This document shows positions 53,851-64,000 of a stretch of 64,000 nt of DNA, piece after piece. The translations under genes and the position numbers were made by a program. The notes beneath the pieces are model-generated. The model was not told the DNA's origin and made no database searches. It saw only the letters and a program-made list of their open reading frames with translations. The stretch's first letter is position 1, and every line of letters begins with the position of its first letter. Source of the DNA: Kitasatospora sp. SUK 42 (GTDB taxonomy: Bacteria; Actinomycetota; Actinomycetes; Streptomycetales; Streptomycetaceae); NCBI RefSeq assembly GCF_015776785.2, contig NZ_LFMD02000002.1:646916-710915 (forward strand), written 5' to 3'.

Positions 53851-55416
53851 CTACAGCAGGTCCTTGAACTCCTTGGGCAGCTCGAAGTCCGCCGGGCCCT
53901 TGCCCGCGCCGAGCCCGAACGCGCCGCCGTCGGCCGGGCCCTGGCCGGCGCCCGGGCCGAGCGCGCGGCGCTCGGCGGCCGCGGCCTCCTCCTGCGCCCG
54001 CTTCAGCGGGTTGCCGCTCTTGCGCTTGCCCTTGGCCTGCGGGGCCTTCTTGGCGGACTTCTTCCCGCCGCCGCCCATGCCCGGGATCCCCGGCATGCCG
54101 GGCACACCCTTGCCGGAGGCCATCGCGGACATCATCTTGCGGGCGTCGAAGAACCGCTCGACCAGGTTCTTGACCTCGCCGACCTGGACGCCCGAACCCT
54201 TGGCGATGCGGGCCCGGCGGGAGCCGTTGATCAGCTCCGGCTCGGCGCGCTCGGCCGGGGTCATCGACTTGATGATCGCGCCGACCCGGTTGACGTCCTT
54301 GTCGTCGATGTTGTTGATCTGGTCCCGGATCTGCCCCATGCCGGGCAGCATGCCGAGCAGCTTGGAGATCGAGCCCATCTTCTGGACCTGCTCCAGCTGG
54401 GACAGGAAGTCGTCCAGGGTGAACTGCTTCGGACCGCCGCGCAGCTTGGCGGCGATCTTCTCGGCCTCCTCCTGCGAGAAGGTCTGCTCGGCCTTCTCGA
54501 TCAGCGAGAGGACGTCACCCATGCCGAGGATGCGCGAGGCCATCCGGTCCGGGTGGAACGCGTCGAAGTCGTCGACCTTCTCGCCGTTGGAGGCGAACAT
54601 GATCTGCCGACCGGTGACGTGCGCGACCGACAGGGCGGCACCGCCGCGGGCGTCGCCGTCGAGCTTGGAGAGCACGACACCGGTGAAGTCGACGCCGTCG
54701 AGGAAGGCCTGCGCGGTGGTGACCGCGTCCTGGCCGATCATCGCGTCGACGACGAACAGGACCTCGTCCGGGTTCACCGCGGCGCGGATGTCGGCGGCCT
54801 GCTGCATCAGCTCGGCGTCGATGCCCAGGCGGCCGGCGGTGTCGACGATGACGACGTCGTACTGCTTCTGCTTGGCGTACTCGATCGAGTCCTTGGCGAC
54901 CTGCACCGGGTCGCCGACGCCGTTGCCCGGCTGCGGGCCGTAGAAGGCCACGCCGGCGCGCTCGGCGACCACCTGGAGCTGGGTGACCGCGTTGGGGCGC
55001 TGGAGGTCACAGGCGACCAGCAGCGGGGTGTGCTTCTGCTTCTTCAGCCAGAGGCCGAGCTTGCCCGCGAGGGTGGTCTTACCCGCACCCTGGAGGCCGG
55101 CGAGCATGATGACCGTCGGGCCGTTCTTGGCGAACCGCACCCGGCGGGTCTCGCCGCCGAGGATCGCGACGAGCTCCTCGTTGACGATCTTGATGATCTG
55201 CTGCGCCGGGTTCAGCGCGCCGGAGACCTCGGACCCGAGCGCCCGCTCCTTGACCTGCTTGATGAAGGCCCGGACGACCGGCAGCGCGACGTCCGCCTCC
55301 AGCAGCGCGATGCGGATCTCGCGGGCGGTGGCGTCGATGTCCGCCTCGCTCAGGCGGCCCTTGCCCCGGAGGTTCTTGAACGTCGCTGCGAGGCGATCGG
55401 AAAGGGTGTCGAACAC
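53851..55416 (-). CDS. ffh: Signal recognition particle protein Ffh
   Basis: SRP54 GTPase of 521 residues: N domain (1-85), G domain with G1 GLQGAGKTTLAGK, DTAGRLG and SKLDGDARGG, then the Met-rich M domain (about 300-430) that binds 4.5S RNA and signal peptides. A Lys/Gly/Ala-rich tail (about 430-521) is actinobacterial. The GTG at 55416 (VFDTLSDRL) matches homologues; an ATG eight codons upstream is possible. It pairs with FtsY (63050-64000) for co-translational membrane targeting. Confidence 0.95.
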   Translation of the reverse strand: MFDTLSDRLAATFKNLRGKGRLSEADIDATAREIRIALLEADVALPVVRAFIKQVKERALGSEVSGALNPAQQIIKIVNEELVAILGGETRRVRFAKNGPTVIMLAGLQGAGKTTLAGKLGLWLKKQKHTPLLVACDLQRPNAVTQLQVVAERAGVAFYGPQPGNGVGDPVQVAKDSIEYAKQKQYDVVIVDTAGRLGIDAELMQQAADIRAAVNPDEVLFVVDAMIGQDAVTTAQAFLDGVDFTGVVLSKLDGDARGGAALSVAHVTGRQIMFASNGEKVDDFDAFHPDRMASRILGMGDVLSLIEKAEQTFSQEEAEKIAAKLRGGPKQFTLDDFLSQLEQVQKMGSISKLLGMLPGMGQIRDQINNIDDKDVNRVGAIIKSMTPAERAEPELINGSRRARIAKGSGVQVGEVKNLVERFFDARKMMSAMASGKGVPGMPGIPGMGGGGKKSAKKAPQAKGKRKSGNPLKRAQEEAAAAERRALGPGAGQGPADGGAFGLGAGKGPADFELPKEFKDLL

Positions 55417-55517
55417 GTCGGCGCGGGTCCTCTGCGGCATCGGTATCGGTACGGTCGTCGTCCCCCAGGGTATCCGGCCGCCCCGGGTACGGTCTCCACC
55501 CCTGCCCGGTCCGGTTC

Positions 55518-58013
55518 TCAGCCCAGCGCCGCCCGGACCGCCGCCGCCACCTCCCCGGACCGCTCGGCGGTGAGCGGCCGGCCCTCCGGATCGGTCAGGT
55601 AGAAGGAGTCGACGGCCTCCGCGCCCAGCGTGGAGACGTACGCGGTGCGCACCCGCACGCCCGCCCCGTCCAGCGCCCGGCCGATCCGGTGCAGCAGCCC
55701 GGGGGCGTCGTGCGCACGGACCTCCAGGACGGTCGCGGTCGCCGAGGCCACCGCGGGCGCCACCGCCACCAGCGGCGGCGGGGTCGGTATCCCCCGGCGG
55801 CGCGGGGCGGCGGCGTCCCGCTCGGTGAGGCGCCGGGCGACGTCCAGCGAGCCGTCCAGCGCCCGGCGCAGGTCGGCGCGCAGCCGGGCGGCCTCGGGCG
55901 GCTCGCCGTACTCGGCGGCCACCCGCCAGGACAGCAGCAGCACCGGGCCGGCGCCGATCGGGTCCAGTTCGCGCAGGCCCGCCGAGCGGACGGTCAGCCG
56001 GTGCAGCGCGAGCACCCCGGCGACGGTGCCGAGCAGCCCGGGCCGGTCCGGGACGGCCAGGTTCAGTTCGACGCCCATCGGCTCGGTGCCCTGGTCCGCG
56101 CTCTGATCCACGCCCTGGTCCGCACGCTTGTCCACACGCTTGTCCGCACCCGGGGCCTGGGCCCGCAGGGACAGCGCCGGACCGCCGGTGCGGGCGGCCT
56201 CGACGGCGAGCCGCTCCTGCTCGACGGTCGGTGCGGCCGTCACCTCCGCGCCCCCTCCCCCGGTCCCGCCCCCGTCCAGCCGCGCGGCGGCCCGGGCCAC
56301 CAGGCCGTCCACCAGCGAGGCGCGCCAGCGGCTCCACACGGCCGGGCCGGTGGCCAGCGCGTCGGCCTCGGTGAGCGCGTGCAGCAGCTCCAGCTCGGGC
56401 AGGGTGCCGACCGCCTTGGTGACCGCCTCGACGGTCGCCGGGTCGTCCGGGTCGCGCCGGGTCGCGGTGTCCACCAGGGTCAGGTGGTGGCGGACCAGCA
56501 CCGCCAGGGTCTCGGTGTCCTCGGGCGGGAAGCCCATCCGGGCGGCCAGGTCGCGGACGATCACCTCGCCCGCCGCGCTGTGGTCGCCGGGCCACCCCTT
56601 GCCGATGTCGTGCAGCAGCGCGGCGACCAGCAGCAGGTCCGGCCGGGCCACCCGGCGGGTCATCGCGGCGGCCCGGACCGCCGTCTCCACCAGGTGCCGG
56701 TCCACCGTCCAGCGGTGCACCGCGTTGCGCTGCGGACGGCAGCGGACCCGCTCCCAGTCCGGCAGCAGCCGGGTGACCAGGCCCTGCGCCTCCAGCGCCT
56801 CCCACACCGGGACGGCCGCCGCCCCCGCGCCGAGCAGGGCGACCAGCCGCTCGCGTGCCTCGTCCGGCCAGGGCACCGGCAGCGGGCGGCACTCGGCGGC
56901 CAGCCGGCGCACCGTCGCATGGGAGACGGTCAGCCCGTTCTGCGCCGCGGCGGCCGCGGCGCGCAGCGGCAGCACCGGGTCGGCGGCAGGGCGGGCGGCC
57001 TGGGCGAGCACCGCCTCGCCGTCCTGTTCGACCACGCCCTCGGCGAGCGGGCGGCGCTGGACCGCGCCCCGGGCCACCGCGCCGGTGCCGCGTCCGGCGC
57101 CGGTGAAGGGGAAGGCCAGCCGGCCCACCCGGCGGCCCCGGCCGGAGCGGGCGGCGAGCACCCGGTCCACCGCCCGCCAGGTGACGTCGCTCGCGTAGGC
57201 GATCGTGCGGGCGGCCTCGTAGACCTGGCGCAGCAGGGTGTCGGCGTCCAGGACGCCGAGCCGCTCGGCGACCTGGTCCTGGTCCTGCAGGCTGAGCCGC
57301 TCGGTGGCCCGGCCGGTGGTTAGGTGCAGCGCGTCGCGGACGTCGGCGAGCCGCAGCGCGGCGGCGGCCAGGCCGTCCCGGGGCGCGTCGGCGAGCCAGG
57401 TGGCGGCGACGGCGTCGAGCGCGACCAGGTCGCGCAGACCGCCGCGGGACTCCTTGAGGTCGGGCTCCAGCAGGAAGGACAGCTCGCCGTGCCGCTCGGC
57501 CCGCTCCCGGCCCAGCTCCTGGAGCTCGGGCAGGCGCGCGGGGGCGCTCGCGCGCCAGTCGGTGAGCACCGCGGAGCGCAGCGCGGCGGTGAGCGCCCCG
57601 TCCCCCGCGAGGTGGCGGGCGTTCAGCAGGCCCAGCTGGGCCTTGAGGTCGGCGGCGGCGACGGAACGGGCCTCGGCGACGGTGCGCACCGAGTGGTCGA
57701 GCCGGGCGCCGGCGTCCCAGACCGGGTACCAGATCCGCTCGGGCAGCTCCCGGGCGATCGGTCCGTCGTGCAGCAGCAGGACGTCCAGGTCGCTGCGCGG
57801 GGACAGCTCGCCCCGCCCGTAGCCGCCGACCGCGACCAGCGCGACGCCGGAGGGCGGGGCGCCGGCCGCGGCGAGCAGCCCGGCCAGCCAGTCGTCGGTG
57901 AGCCGGGCGAGCGCGGCGCGGCGGGGTCGGCCGGTCAGGCCGGGGGCGGCGAGCAGCGCGGCCCGGGCGGCGGCGTGGTCGCCCGGGCCCACCGGGCTGG
58001 TCGGGGTGGTCAT
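55518..58013 (-). CDS. glnD: PII uridylyl/adenylyltransferase GlnD
   Basis: Protein of 831 residues. The nucleotidyltransferase domain has GGYGRGEL (63-70) and DLD (75-77); next comes the GlnE-type helical domain, an HD domain (LLVAALLHDIGKGW and a later H) and two ACT domains in the last 200 residues (PDRPGLLGTV, HDAPGLLHRIG). A linker holds five 4-residue units of the form D[KQ]xx. In Streptomyces GlnD adenylylates GlnK. It is third in amtB-glnB-glnD, 14 bp after glnB. Confidence 0.94.
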   Translation of the reverse strand: MTTPTSPVGPGDHAAARAALLAAPGLTGRPRRAALARLTDDWLAGLLAAAGAPPSGVALVAVGGYGRGELSPRSDLDVLLLHDGPIARELPERIWYPVWDAGARLDHSVRTVAEARSVAAADLKAQLGLLNARHLAGDGALTAALRSAVLTDWRASAPARLPELQELGRERAERHGELSFLLEPDLKESRGGLRDLVALDAVAATWLADAPRDGLAAAALRLADVRDALHLTTGRATERLSLQDQDQVAERLGVLDADTLLRQVYEAARTIAYASDVTWRAVDRVLAARSGRGRRVGRLAFPFTGAGRGTGAVARGAVQRRPLAEGVVEQDGEAVLAQAARPAADPVLPLRAAAAAAQNGLTVSHATVRRLAAECRPLPVPWPDEARERLVALLGAGAAAVPVWEALEAQGLVTRLLPDWERVRCRPQRNAVHRWTVDRHLVETAVRAAAMTRRVARPDLLLVAALLHDIGKGWPGDHSAAGEVIVRDLAARMGFPPEDTETLAVLVRHHLTLVDTATRRDPDDPATVEAVTKAVGTLPELELLHALTEADALATGPAVWSRWRASLVDGLVARAAARLDGGGTGGGGAEVTAAPTVEQERLAVEAARTGGPALSLRAQAPGADKRVDKRADQGVDQSADQGTEPMGVELNLAVPDRPGLLGTVAGVLALHRLTVRSAGLRELDPIGAGPVLLLSWRVAAEYGEPPEAARLRADLRRALDGSLDVARRLTERDAAAPRRRGIPTPPPLVAVAPAVASATATVLEVRAHDAPGLLHRIGRALDGAGVRVRTAYVSTLGAEAVDSFYLTDPEGRPLTAERSGEVAAAVRAALG
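56128..56136 (+). promoter_or_regulatory. DnaA box inside glnD
   Basis: Exact TTGTCCACA within the coding repeat of the GlnD linker. It may be fortuitous, as it arises from the repeat units. Confidence 0.3.
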
Positions 58014-58027
58014 GCCGGGCGCCGGGG

Positions 58028-60103
<2,076 letters not shown>

Positions 60104-60139
60104 TCAGCGGGGGCGGACGTCAGCGGAAAGGCGGCGGCG

Positions 60140-61594
60140 TCACACCACCGAGACGAACTCGGGGATGTCCTGGACGACCCGCTCCTTGAGCCGGCTCACC
60201 GCGTCCACGCCCTTGAACCGGGCGGCCGCGGCCTCCGTGGTCTTGCGGACCCGGGAGTTCAGCCGCTCCGACCGCACCTTGGTGGCGATGTCCACCGCCT
60301 GCTCGGCCATCACCACCGCCTGCTCGGCCTCCTTCTGCAGCAGGTGCACGCTGGCCATGCCGATCAGGTTGAAGGCGTACGACCGCACGTGGTCGTCGTC
60401 CTGGCGGAAGAGGTCGACCGCCCGCTCCATCACCGGCGCCGACATCGAGGCGTACAGCTGGGCGTTGTCCGAGTGGTAGGCGAGGTCGCGGAAGGAGTGC
60501 GCGTTCTCCGCGTTCAGCTCGGCCGGGGAGAAGAACTTCAGCCAGTCCGGGTCCTGGTCCCCCTCGCGGATGTCGGTGAAGGTGTCCTCGGACAGCCGGA
60601 TCGCCCGGGCGCAGCGGTTCACCTCGCCGACGGTGGCGTAGGCGCGCGCCTCCATCGCGTACAGCAGCGACTGCTGGCGCGGGGTGGCGGTGTCGCGGCT
60701 GCCGTACTGCGCCAGGTGGATGAGCTCCAGGGCGTCCTCGCCCCGGTTGAGGTGGATCATCTGGCGGCTCATGTCGGTGAGGATCAGCGCGCCGAACGGG
60801 CGGTCGCCGGCCTCCTTGGCGGCGTGCAGCGCGAGCACGTAGTACTTCTGCGCACTCGGGTGCATCCCGACGTCGTACGACATCCAGCCGGCCAGGTGGG
60901 CCAGCTCGGCGGTGAGCCGGAACAACCGCTTGGTGGTGTCCTCGCTGTACGTCTCCTGGAGCAGGTCGGTGACCTCGTGGAGCTGGCCGACCACGGCCTT
61001 GCGGCGCAGGCCGCCGCCGTTCTGGGCGTCCCACTGGCGGAACATGACCGTGGTCTGCTCCAGCAGTTCCAGCTCGGGCTCGGAGAGCCGGCCGGTGAAG
61101 GCCTCGCCGCCGTTGGCCGCGGTGAGGATCGGGGTGGGCATGCCGGTGGGGCCGGGGGTGAGCCAGCGCTGCATCGGCTCGATCAGCGCGGCGCCGGCGG
61201 TCAGCGCGAGCGAGGTGCCGAGGAAGCCCCGGCGGTTGAGCATGAGGTCGCTGCGGGAGTAGTCGCTGATCAGCTGGACGGTCTGCGGCGCGCTCCACGG
61301 CAGGTCCACGCCGCCGCCCACCGTGGAGACCGGGATCGCGGCGCGCAGGCCGAGGTCCTCGATCGAGACCACGGAGCCGAAGCGCTCGGAGAACAGCTCG
61401 GACATGATCTTGGGGATCGGCTCCCGGGGCTGCTCGCCGTCGAGCCAGCGGCGCACCCGGGAGGTGTCGGTGGACACGTGGTGGGCGCCGATCTGGCGGG
61501 CCCGGCGGTTGACCTGACGGGCCAACTCGCCCTTTGACCAGCCACTGCGGGCGAACCACGTGGTCAGCTTCTCATTCGGTTGCTTCTCTGCCAT
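60140..61594 (-). CDS. nsdA: NsdA-like regulator of differentiation and antibiotic production
   Basis: Protein of 484 residues. The N-terminus (1-60, SKGELARQVNRRARQIGAHH, TSRVRRWLDGEQP) looks like a helix-turn-helix of the type seen in actinobacterial regulators; the C-terminal 300 residues are TPR-like helices (KYYVLALHAAKEAGDRPFGA, ALELIHLAQYGS, LYAMEARAYATVGE). NsdA was described in Streptomyces coelicolor as a negative regulator of sporulation and antibiotic production; the gene order nsdA-amtB-glnB-glnD-ffh is the same. The internal RRGFLGTSLALTAGAA segment (about 118-133) resembles a signal peptide but is not at the N-terminus. ATG 61594. Confidence 0.9.
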   Translation of the reverse strand: MAEKQPNEKLTTWFARSGWSKGELARQVNRRARQIGAHHVSTDTSRVRRWLDGEQPREPIPKIMSELFSERFGSVVSIEDLGLRAAIPVSTVGGGVDLPWSAPQTVQLISDYSRSDLMLNRRGFLGTSLALTAGAALIEPMQRWLTPGPTGMPTPILTAANGGEAFTGRLSEPELELLEQTTVMFRQWDAQNGGGLRRKAVVGQLHEVTDLLQETYSEDTTKRLFRLTAELAHLAGWMSYDVGMHPSAQKYYVLALHAAKEAGDRPFGALILTDMSRQMIHLNRGEDALELIHLAQYGSRDTATPRQQSLLYAMEARAYATVGEVNRCARAIRLSEDTFTDIREGDQDPDWLKFFSPAELNAENAHSFRDLAYHSDNAQLYASMSAPVMERAVDLFRQDDDHVRSYAFNLIGMASVHLLQKEAEQAVVMAEQAVDIATKVRSERLNSRVRKTTEAAAARFKGVDAVSRLKERVVQDIPEFVSVV

Positions 61595-62212
61595 GGGAGC
61601 GTCCCATCCCGCCCGGCCCCTCGCGGGGCCCCCGATCGTGACCGCCCGACGGTTGCGGGCTCTTGCCAGACGTGCCGTGCCTGAGGTGTTGCGGTACCGC
61701 CTCGTCGTACTGGTGCGCCATCGTCGCGGACGGTGCGTCAGATTCACCAACTCCCGCTCCCCGACGGCCCGGAGCGGGTGCCCCGACGACGTCCGTGTGC
61801 TGAACGTAATGCCCCGCGAGGGGCCCGCGGGAGCGGCCCTGGCGAAACGCCACCTTTCGCCACCCCCAGGAGTGAACCGAAGCCCGGGGGCGCACGCTTC
61901 ACTTAGGTAGTCCCAACGGTCCGGCATATGCGGGCCGCCAAGTCCTCCGACTCATCCCGGAAGACCCGGCAGACCCGTCAATCCACCGCAGTCACAGGCG
62001 AGTTCACCGCCCACTCCGGACGGCAACCGCCCCGCGCACCTGACGATCCGGCATCCTCGCCTCCGCCACAAGGCGGCGCCCGAGGCGCATCACGGCAACA
62101 GGCGCACGCCATGCGCTGCGCGCCGCCACCGCACCACGCACGACGCACCAGAGAAAACGACACACAGTCACCGTCCCGTAACCATCGGCAACGACAACCT
62201 GTTGGGGGAGGC
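61595..62212. other. 618-bp divergent region between nsdA and the primpol-like gene
   Basis: It must carry both promoters. The nsdA frame stays open up to 61927 but shows no conserved protein; an upstream start would add over 100 basic residues. I see no convincing -10/-35 pair, RNA gene or operator. Confidence 0.5.
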
Positions 62213-62890
62213 ATGGACAACCTGTTCGGCGAACTTCGACTGGGGCACCTGCGGCTGGCACCGCTGGGCGCGCGCCGCCGCACCAAGGCCACCGCGTCCC
62301 AGGCCGCCGCGGAGTACACCGGCCGCTGGGGCTGGGCGGTCGCCACCGGCGACCCTGCCGCCCCCGCCACCGCCCAGACCCGCTGTCCCTGCGGCTCCCA
62401 CCGCTGCGCCGCGCCCGGCCTGCACCCCGTGCCGGGCATCGGGGTCCGGGCCCCCGCCACCGGCGCCGCGGACTCGGTGCTGTTCCTCACCGGCCGCGCC
62501 TTCGACGTGCTGGACGTCCCCGAGCAGGCCGGCCTCCAGGCGCTGGTCCGCCTGGAGCGGATGGGCACCCAGGTCGGCCCGGTGCTCGCCCCGCCCACCG
62601 GCCGGCTCCAGTTCCTGGTCGCCCCCGGCACCGCCCGCCGACTGCCCGACCTGCTGTACCGGATGGGCTGGGACGACGCCGCGCTCGACCTGACCTGCCA
62701 CGGCGAGGGCAGCTACGTCGCCGCCCCGCCCACCGTCCTCGGCGGGCTCGGCCCGGTCCGCTGGCTGCGCCGCCCCACCCGCGACAACGCCGGCTGCCCC
62801 CCTGAGGCCCGGCTGCTGCTCGGCACCCTCGCCTACGCCTGCCACCGCGGCCGCGAGCGCACCGCCGAGCCGGTCTGGATGGCGTCCTGA
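62213..62890 (+). CDS. Bifunctional DNA primase/polymerase-like protein (short form)
   Basis: Protein of 225 residues. The N-terminal half has WGWAVATGD and a Cys/His cluster RCPCGSHRCAAPGLHPVPG (60-78), which fits the primpol N-terminal family (usually WxVFPL...C...HP). The C-terminal part contains a FDVLDVP strand and GEGSYVAAPPT. No clear D-x-D/E polymerase triad is seen and no helicase domain follows, so replication activity is unproven. The ATG at 62213 follows GGGGGAGG closely. Conserved next to nsdA and ftsY in streptomycetes. Related to the protein at 2626-3057. Confidence 0.75.
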   Translation: MDNLFGELRLGHLRLAPLGARRRTKATASQAAAEYTGRWGWAVATGDPAAPATAQTRCPCGSHRCAAPGLHPVPGIGVRAPATGAADSVLFLTGRAFDVLDVPEQAGLQALVRLERMGTQVGPVLAPPTGRLQFLVAPGTARRLPDLLYRMGWDDAALDLTCHGEGSYVAAPPTVLGGLGPVRWLRRPTRDNAGCPPEARLLLGTLAYACHRGRERTAEPVWMAS

Positions 62891-62936
62891 CCGAGGCCCC
62901 GCCGACACGGCGGCCCGCCTCCGGGCCACGCGCTGA

Positions 62937-62982
62937 GGCAGGCGAAGCGGAGGCAGCGAAGCGAGCGAGGGCAGGCGAAGCG
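62937..62982. repeat. Purine-rich 13-bp direct repeats after the primpol-like gene
   Basis: The 13-mer ggcaggcgaagcg occurs at 62937-62949 and 62970-62982, with a one-base-deleted copy ggcagcgaagcg at 62952-62963 between them. The tract lies just before the terminator hairpin. Confidence 0.8.
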
Positions 62983-62999
62983 AGGGCGGAGGCATGCGA

Positions 63000-63031
63000 A
63001 AGGGTCCGCCCCCTCACGGGAGCGGACCCTT
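63000..63031. terminator. Bidirectional terminator between the primpol-like gene and ftsY
   Basis: 10-bp perfect stem aagggtccgc / gcggaccctt with a 12-base loop. It ends 19 bp from the ftsY stop and can serve both convergent genes. Confidence 0.8.
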
Positions 63032-63049
63032 CGTCGACGGGGGCTTCGG

Positions 63050-64000
63050 TCAGTCCCCGATCAGCGCGTCCACGAACGCGCCCGGCTCGAACGGCGCCAG
63101 GTCGTCCGCGCCCTCGCCCAGGCCGATCAGCTTGACCGGCACACCCAGCTCGCGCTGCACCGCGACCACGATGCCGCCCTTGGCGGTGCCGTCCAGCTTG
63201 GTCAGCACGATGCCGGTGATGTCCACCACCTCGGCGAACACCCGGGCCTGGATCAGACCGTTCTGACCGGTGGTGGCGTCCAGCACCAGCAGCACCTCGT
63301 CCACCGGGCCGTGCTTCTCGACGACCCGCTTGACCTTGCCCAGCTCGTCCATCAGGCCGGTCTTGGTGTGCAGTCGGCCGGCGGTGTCGATCAGCACGGT
63401 GTCCGCGCCCTCGGCGATGCCCTCCTTGACCGCGTCGAAGGCGATCGAGGCCGGGTCCCCGCCCTCGGGGCCGCGCACGGTGCGCGCGCCGACCCGCTCG
63501 CCCCAGGTCTGCAGCTGGTCCGCGGCGGCGGCCCGGAAGGTGTCGGCCGCGCCGAGCACCACCTTGCGGCCGTCGGCGACCAGGACGCGGGCGAGCTTGC
63601 CGGTGGTGGTGGTCTTGCCGACGCCGTTGACGCCGACGACCAGGACCACGGCCGGGCCCTCCTCGTGCTTGGTGGAGCGGACGGAACGGTCGGCGTCCTT
63701 GCCGACCAGCTCGACCAGCTCCTCGCGCAGCAGGCCGCGCAGTTCGTCGGGCGTACGGGTGCCGAGCACCTTCACCCGGGTGCGCAGCCGCTCGACCAGC
63801 TCCTGGGTCGGGGCGACGCCGACGTCCGCGGTGAGCAGGGTCTCCTCGATCTCCTCCCAGGTGTCCTCGTCCAGGTGCTCGCGCGAGAGCAGCGAGAGCA
63901 GGCCCTTGCCGAGCGAGTTCTGCGAGCGGGAGAGCCGGGAGCGCAGCCGGACCAGCCGGCCGGCGGTGGGCTCGGGGACCTCGACGGCGGGCGCCGCCTC
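63050..64000 (-). CDS. ftsY: Signal recognition particle receptor FtsY (5' end outside window)
   Basis: C-terminal 316 residues of FtsY. The NG domain is complete: GVNGVGKTTTTGKLA (G1), DTAGRLHTK (G3) and TKLDGTAKGG (G4), with the N-domain helices (RLVRLRSRLSRSQNSLGKGL, two blocks) just upstream at the window edge. It receives Ffh-ribosome complexes at the membrane. The acidic A domain and the start lie beyond 64000. Confidence 0.96.
   Translation of the reverse strand, partial: EAAPAVEVPEPTAGRLVRLRSRLSRSQNSLGKGLLSLLSREHLDEDTWEEIEETLLTADVGVAPTQELVERLRTRVKVLGTRTPDELRGLLREELVELVGKDADRSVRSTKHEEGPAVVLVVGVNGVGKTTTTGKLARVLVADGRKVVLGAADTFRAAAADQLQTWGERVGARTVRGPEGGDPASIAFDAVKEGIAEGADTVLIDTAGRLHTKTGLMDELGKVKRVVEKHGPVDEVLLVLDATTGQNGLIQARVFAEVVDITGIVLTKLDGTAKGGIVVAVQRELGVPVKLIGLGEGADDLAPFEPGAFVDALIGD

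Noticed and set aside
51267..53867. An 866-codon open frame antisense to ftsH
   Set aside because: FtsH on the minus strand has every catalytic motif; the antisense product is a shadow without domains.
60140..61594. Tat signal peptide in NsdA (RRGFLGTSLALTAGAA)
   Set aside because: It lies about 118 residues into the protein after a helix-turn-helix-like region, so it is not an export signal; it is more likely a hydrophobic helix.
61595..61927. N-terminal extension of NsdA through the upstream open frame
   Set aside because: The added 111 residues are basic and low-complexity with no ribosome site, and the known protein is about 500 residues.

Overview
The window is about 64 kb of very GC-rich DNA from a filamentous actinobacterium of the Streptomycetaceae (Streptomyces or Kitasatospora). 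The evidence is the presence of whiG and nsdA, four signal peptidase I genes in a row, the order ftsY / primpol-like gene / nsdA / amtB-glnB-glnD / ffh, the order rpsP-KH-rimM-trmD-rplS, many GTG and some TTG starts, and the strong GC bias. Most of it is conserved chromosomal core. There is no rRNA, tRNA, CRISPR array, insertion sequence or prophage that I can see.

Layout. 1-3.1 kb: methylmalonate-semialdehyde dehydrogenase and two small genes. 3.3-19 kb: a polyamine/GABA catabolic island. It holds an aldehyde dehydrogenase-potD-potA-potB-potC-FAD oxidase operon, a divergent PucR regulator, a second binding protein, two class III aminotransferases, a second aldehyde dehydrogenase and an Lrp regulator. 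19-21 kb: an ABC pair with an unusual ATPase. 21-26.5 kb: rlmN, a secreted PIG-L deacetylase with a propeller-like C-terminus, and a Stealth-type sugar-phosphate transferase. 27-36 kb: cdsA-frr-pyrH, tsf-rpsB, an M23 peptidase, a TetR regulator and whiG. 35.5-40 kb: dprA-comM-yraN, DUF2469 and a Nudix gene. 40-44 kb: four lepB/sip genes. 44-47 kb: rplS, trmD, rimM, a KH protein and rpsP. 47-53 kb: an HExxH/zinc-ribbon protein, an archaeal-type proS, a methyltransferase, an FtsH and an acetyltransferase. 53.8-64 kb: ffh, the amtB-glnB-glnD operon with a GlnR box, nsdA, a primpol-like protein and the 3' part of ftsY.

How the parts work together. The polyamine genes cover uptake (PotABCD and a second binding protein), transamination or oxidation of putrescine, and oxidation of 4-aminobutyraldehyde and downstream semialdehydes. 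Ffh, FtsY and the four signal peptidases form a secretion group; rpsB, tsf, frr, rpsP, rplS, rimM, trmD, rlmN and proS serve translation. AmtB, PII and GlnD form the nitrogen-signalling group.

The most interesting points are two perfect DnaA boxes 17 bp apart in the leader of yraN-comM-dprA; a WhiG with an extra N-terminus built of hexapeptide repeats; a likely SigR-type promoter on an HExxH/zinc-ribbon gene; interlocking inverted repeats just after proS; an ABC ATPase altered in three motifs; an M23 gene with no stop codon before it runs through an antisense TetR gene; and tandem duplications lying on the stop codons of three genes.
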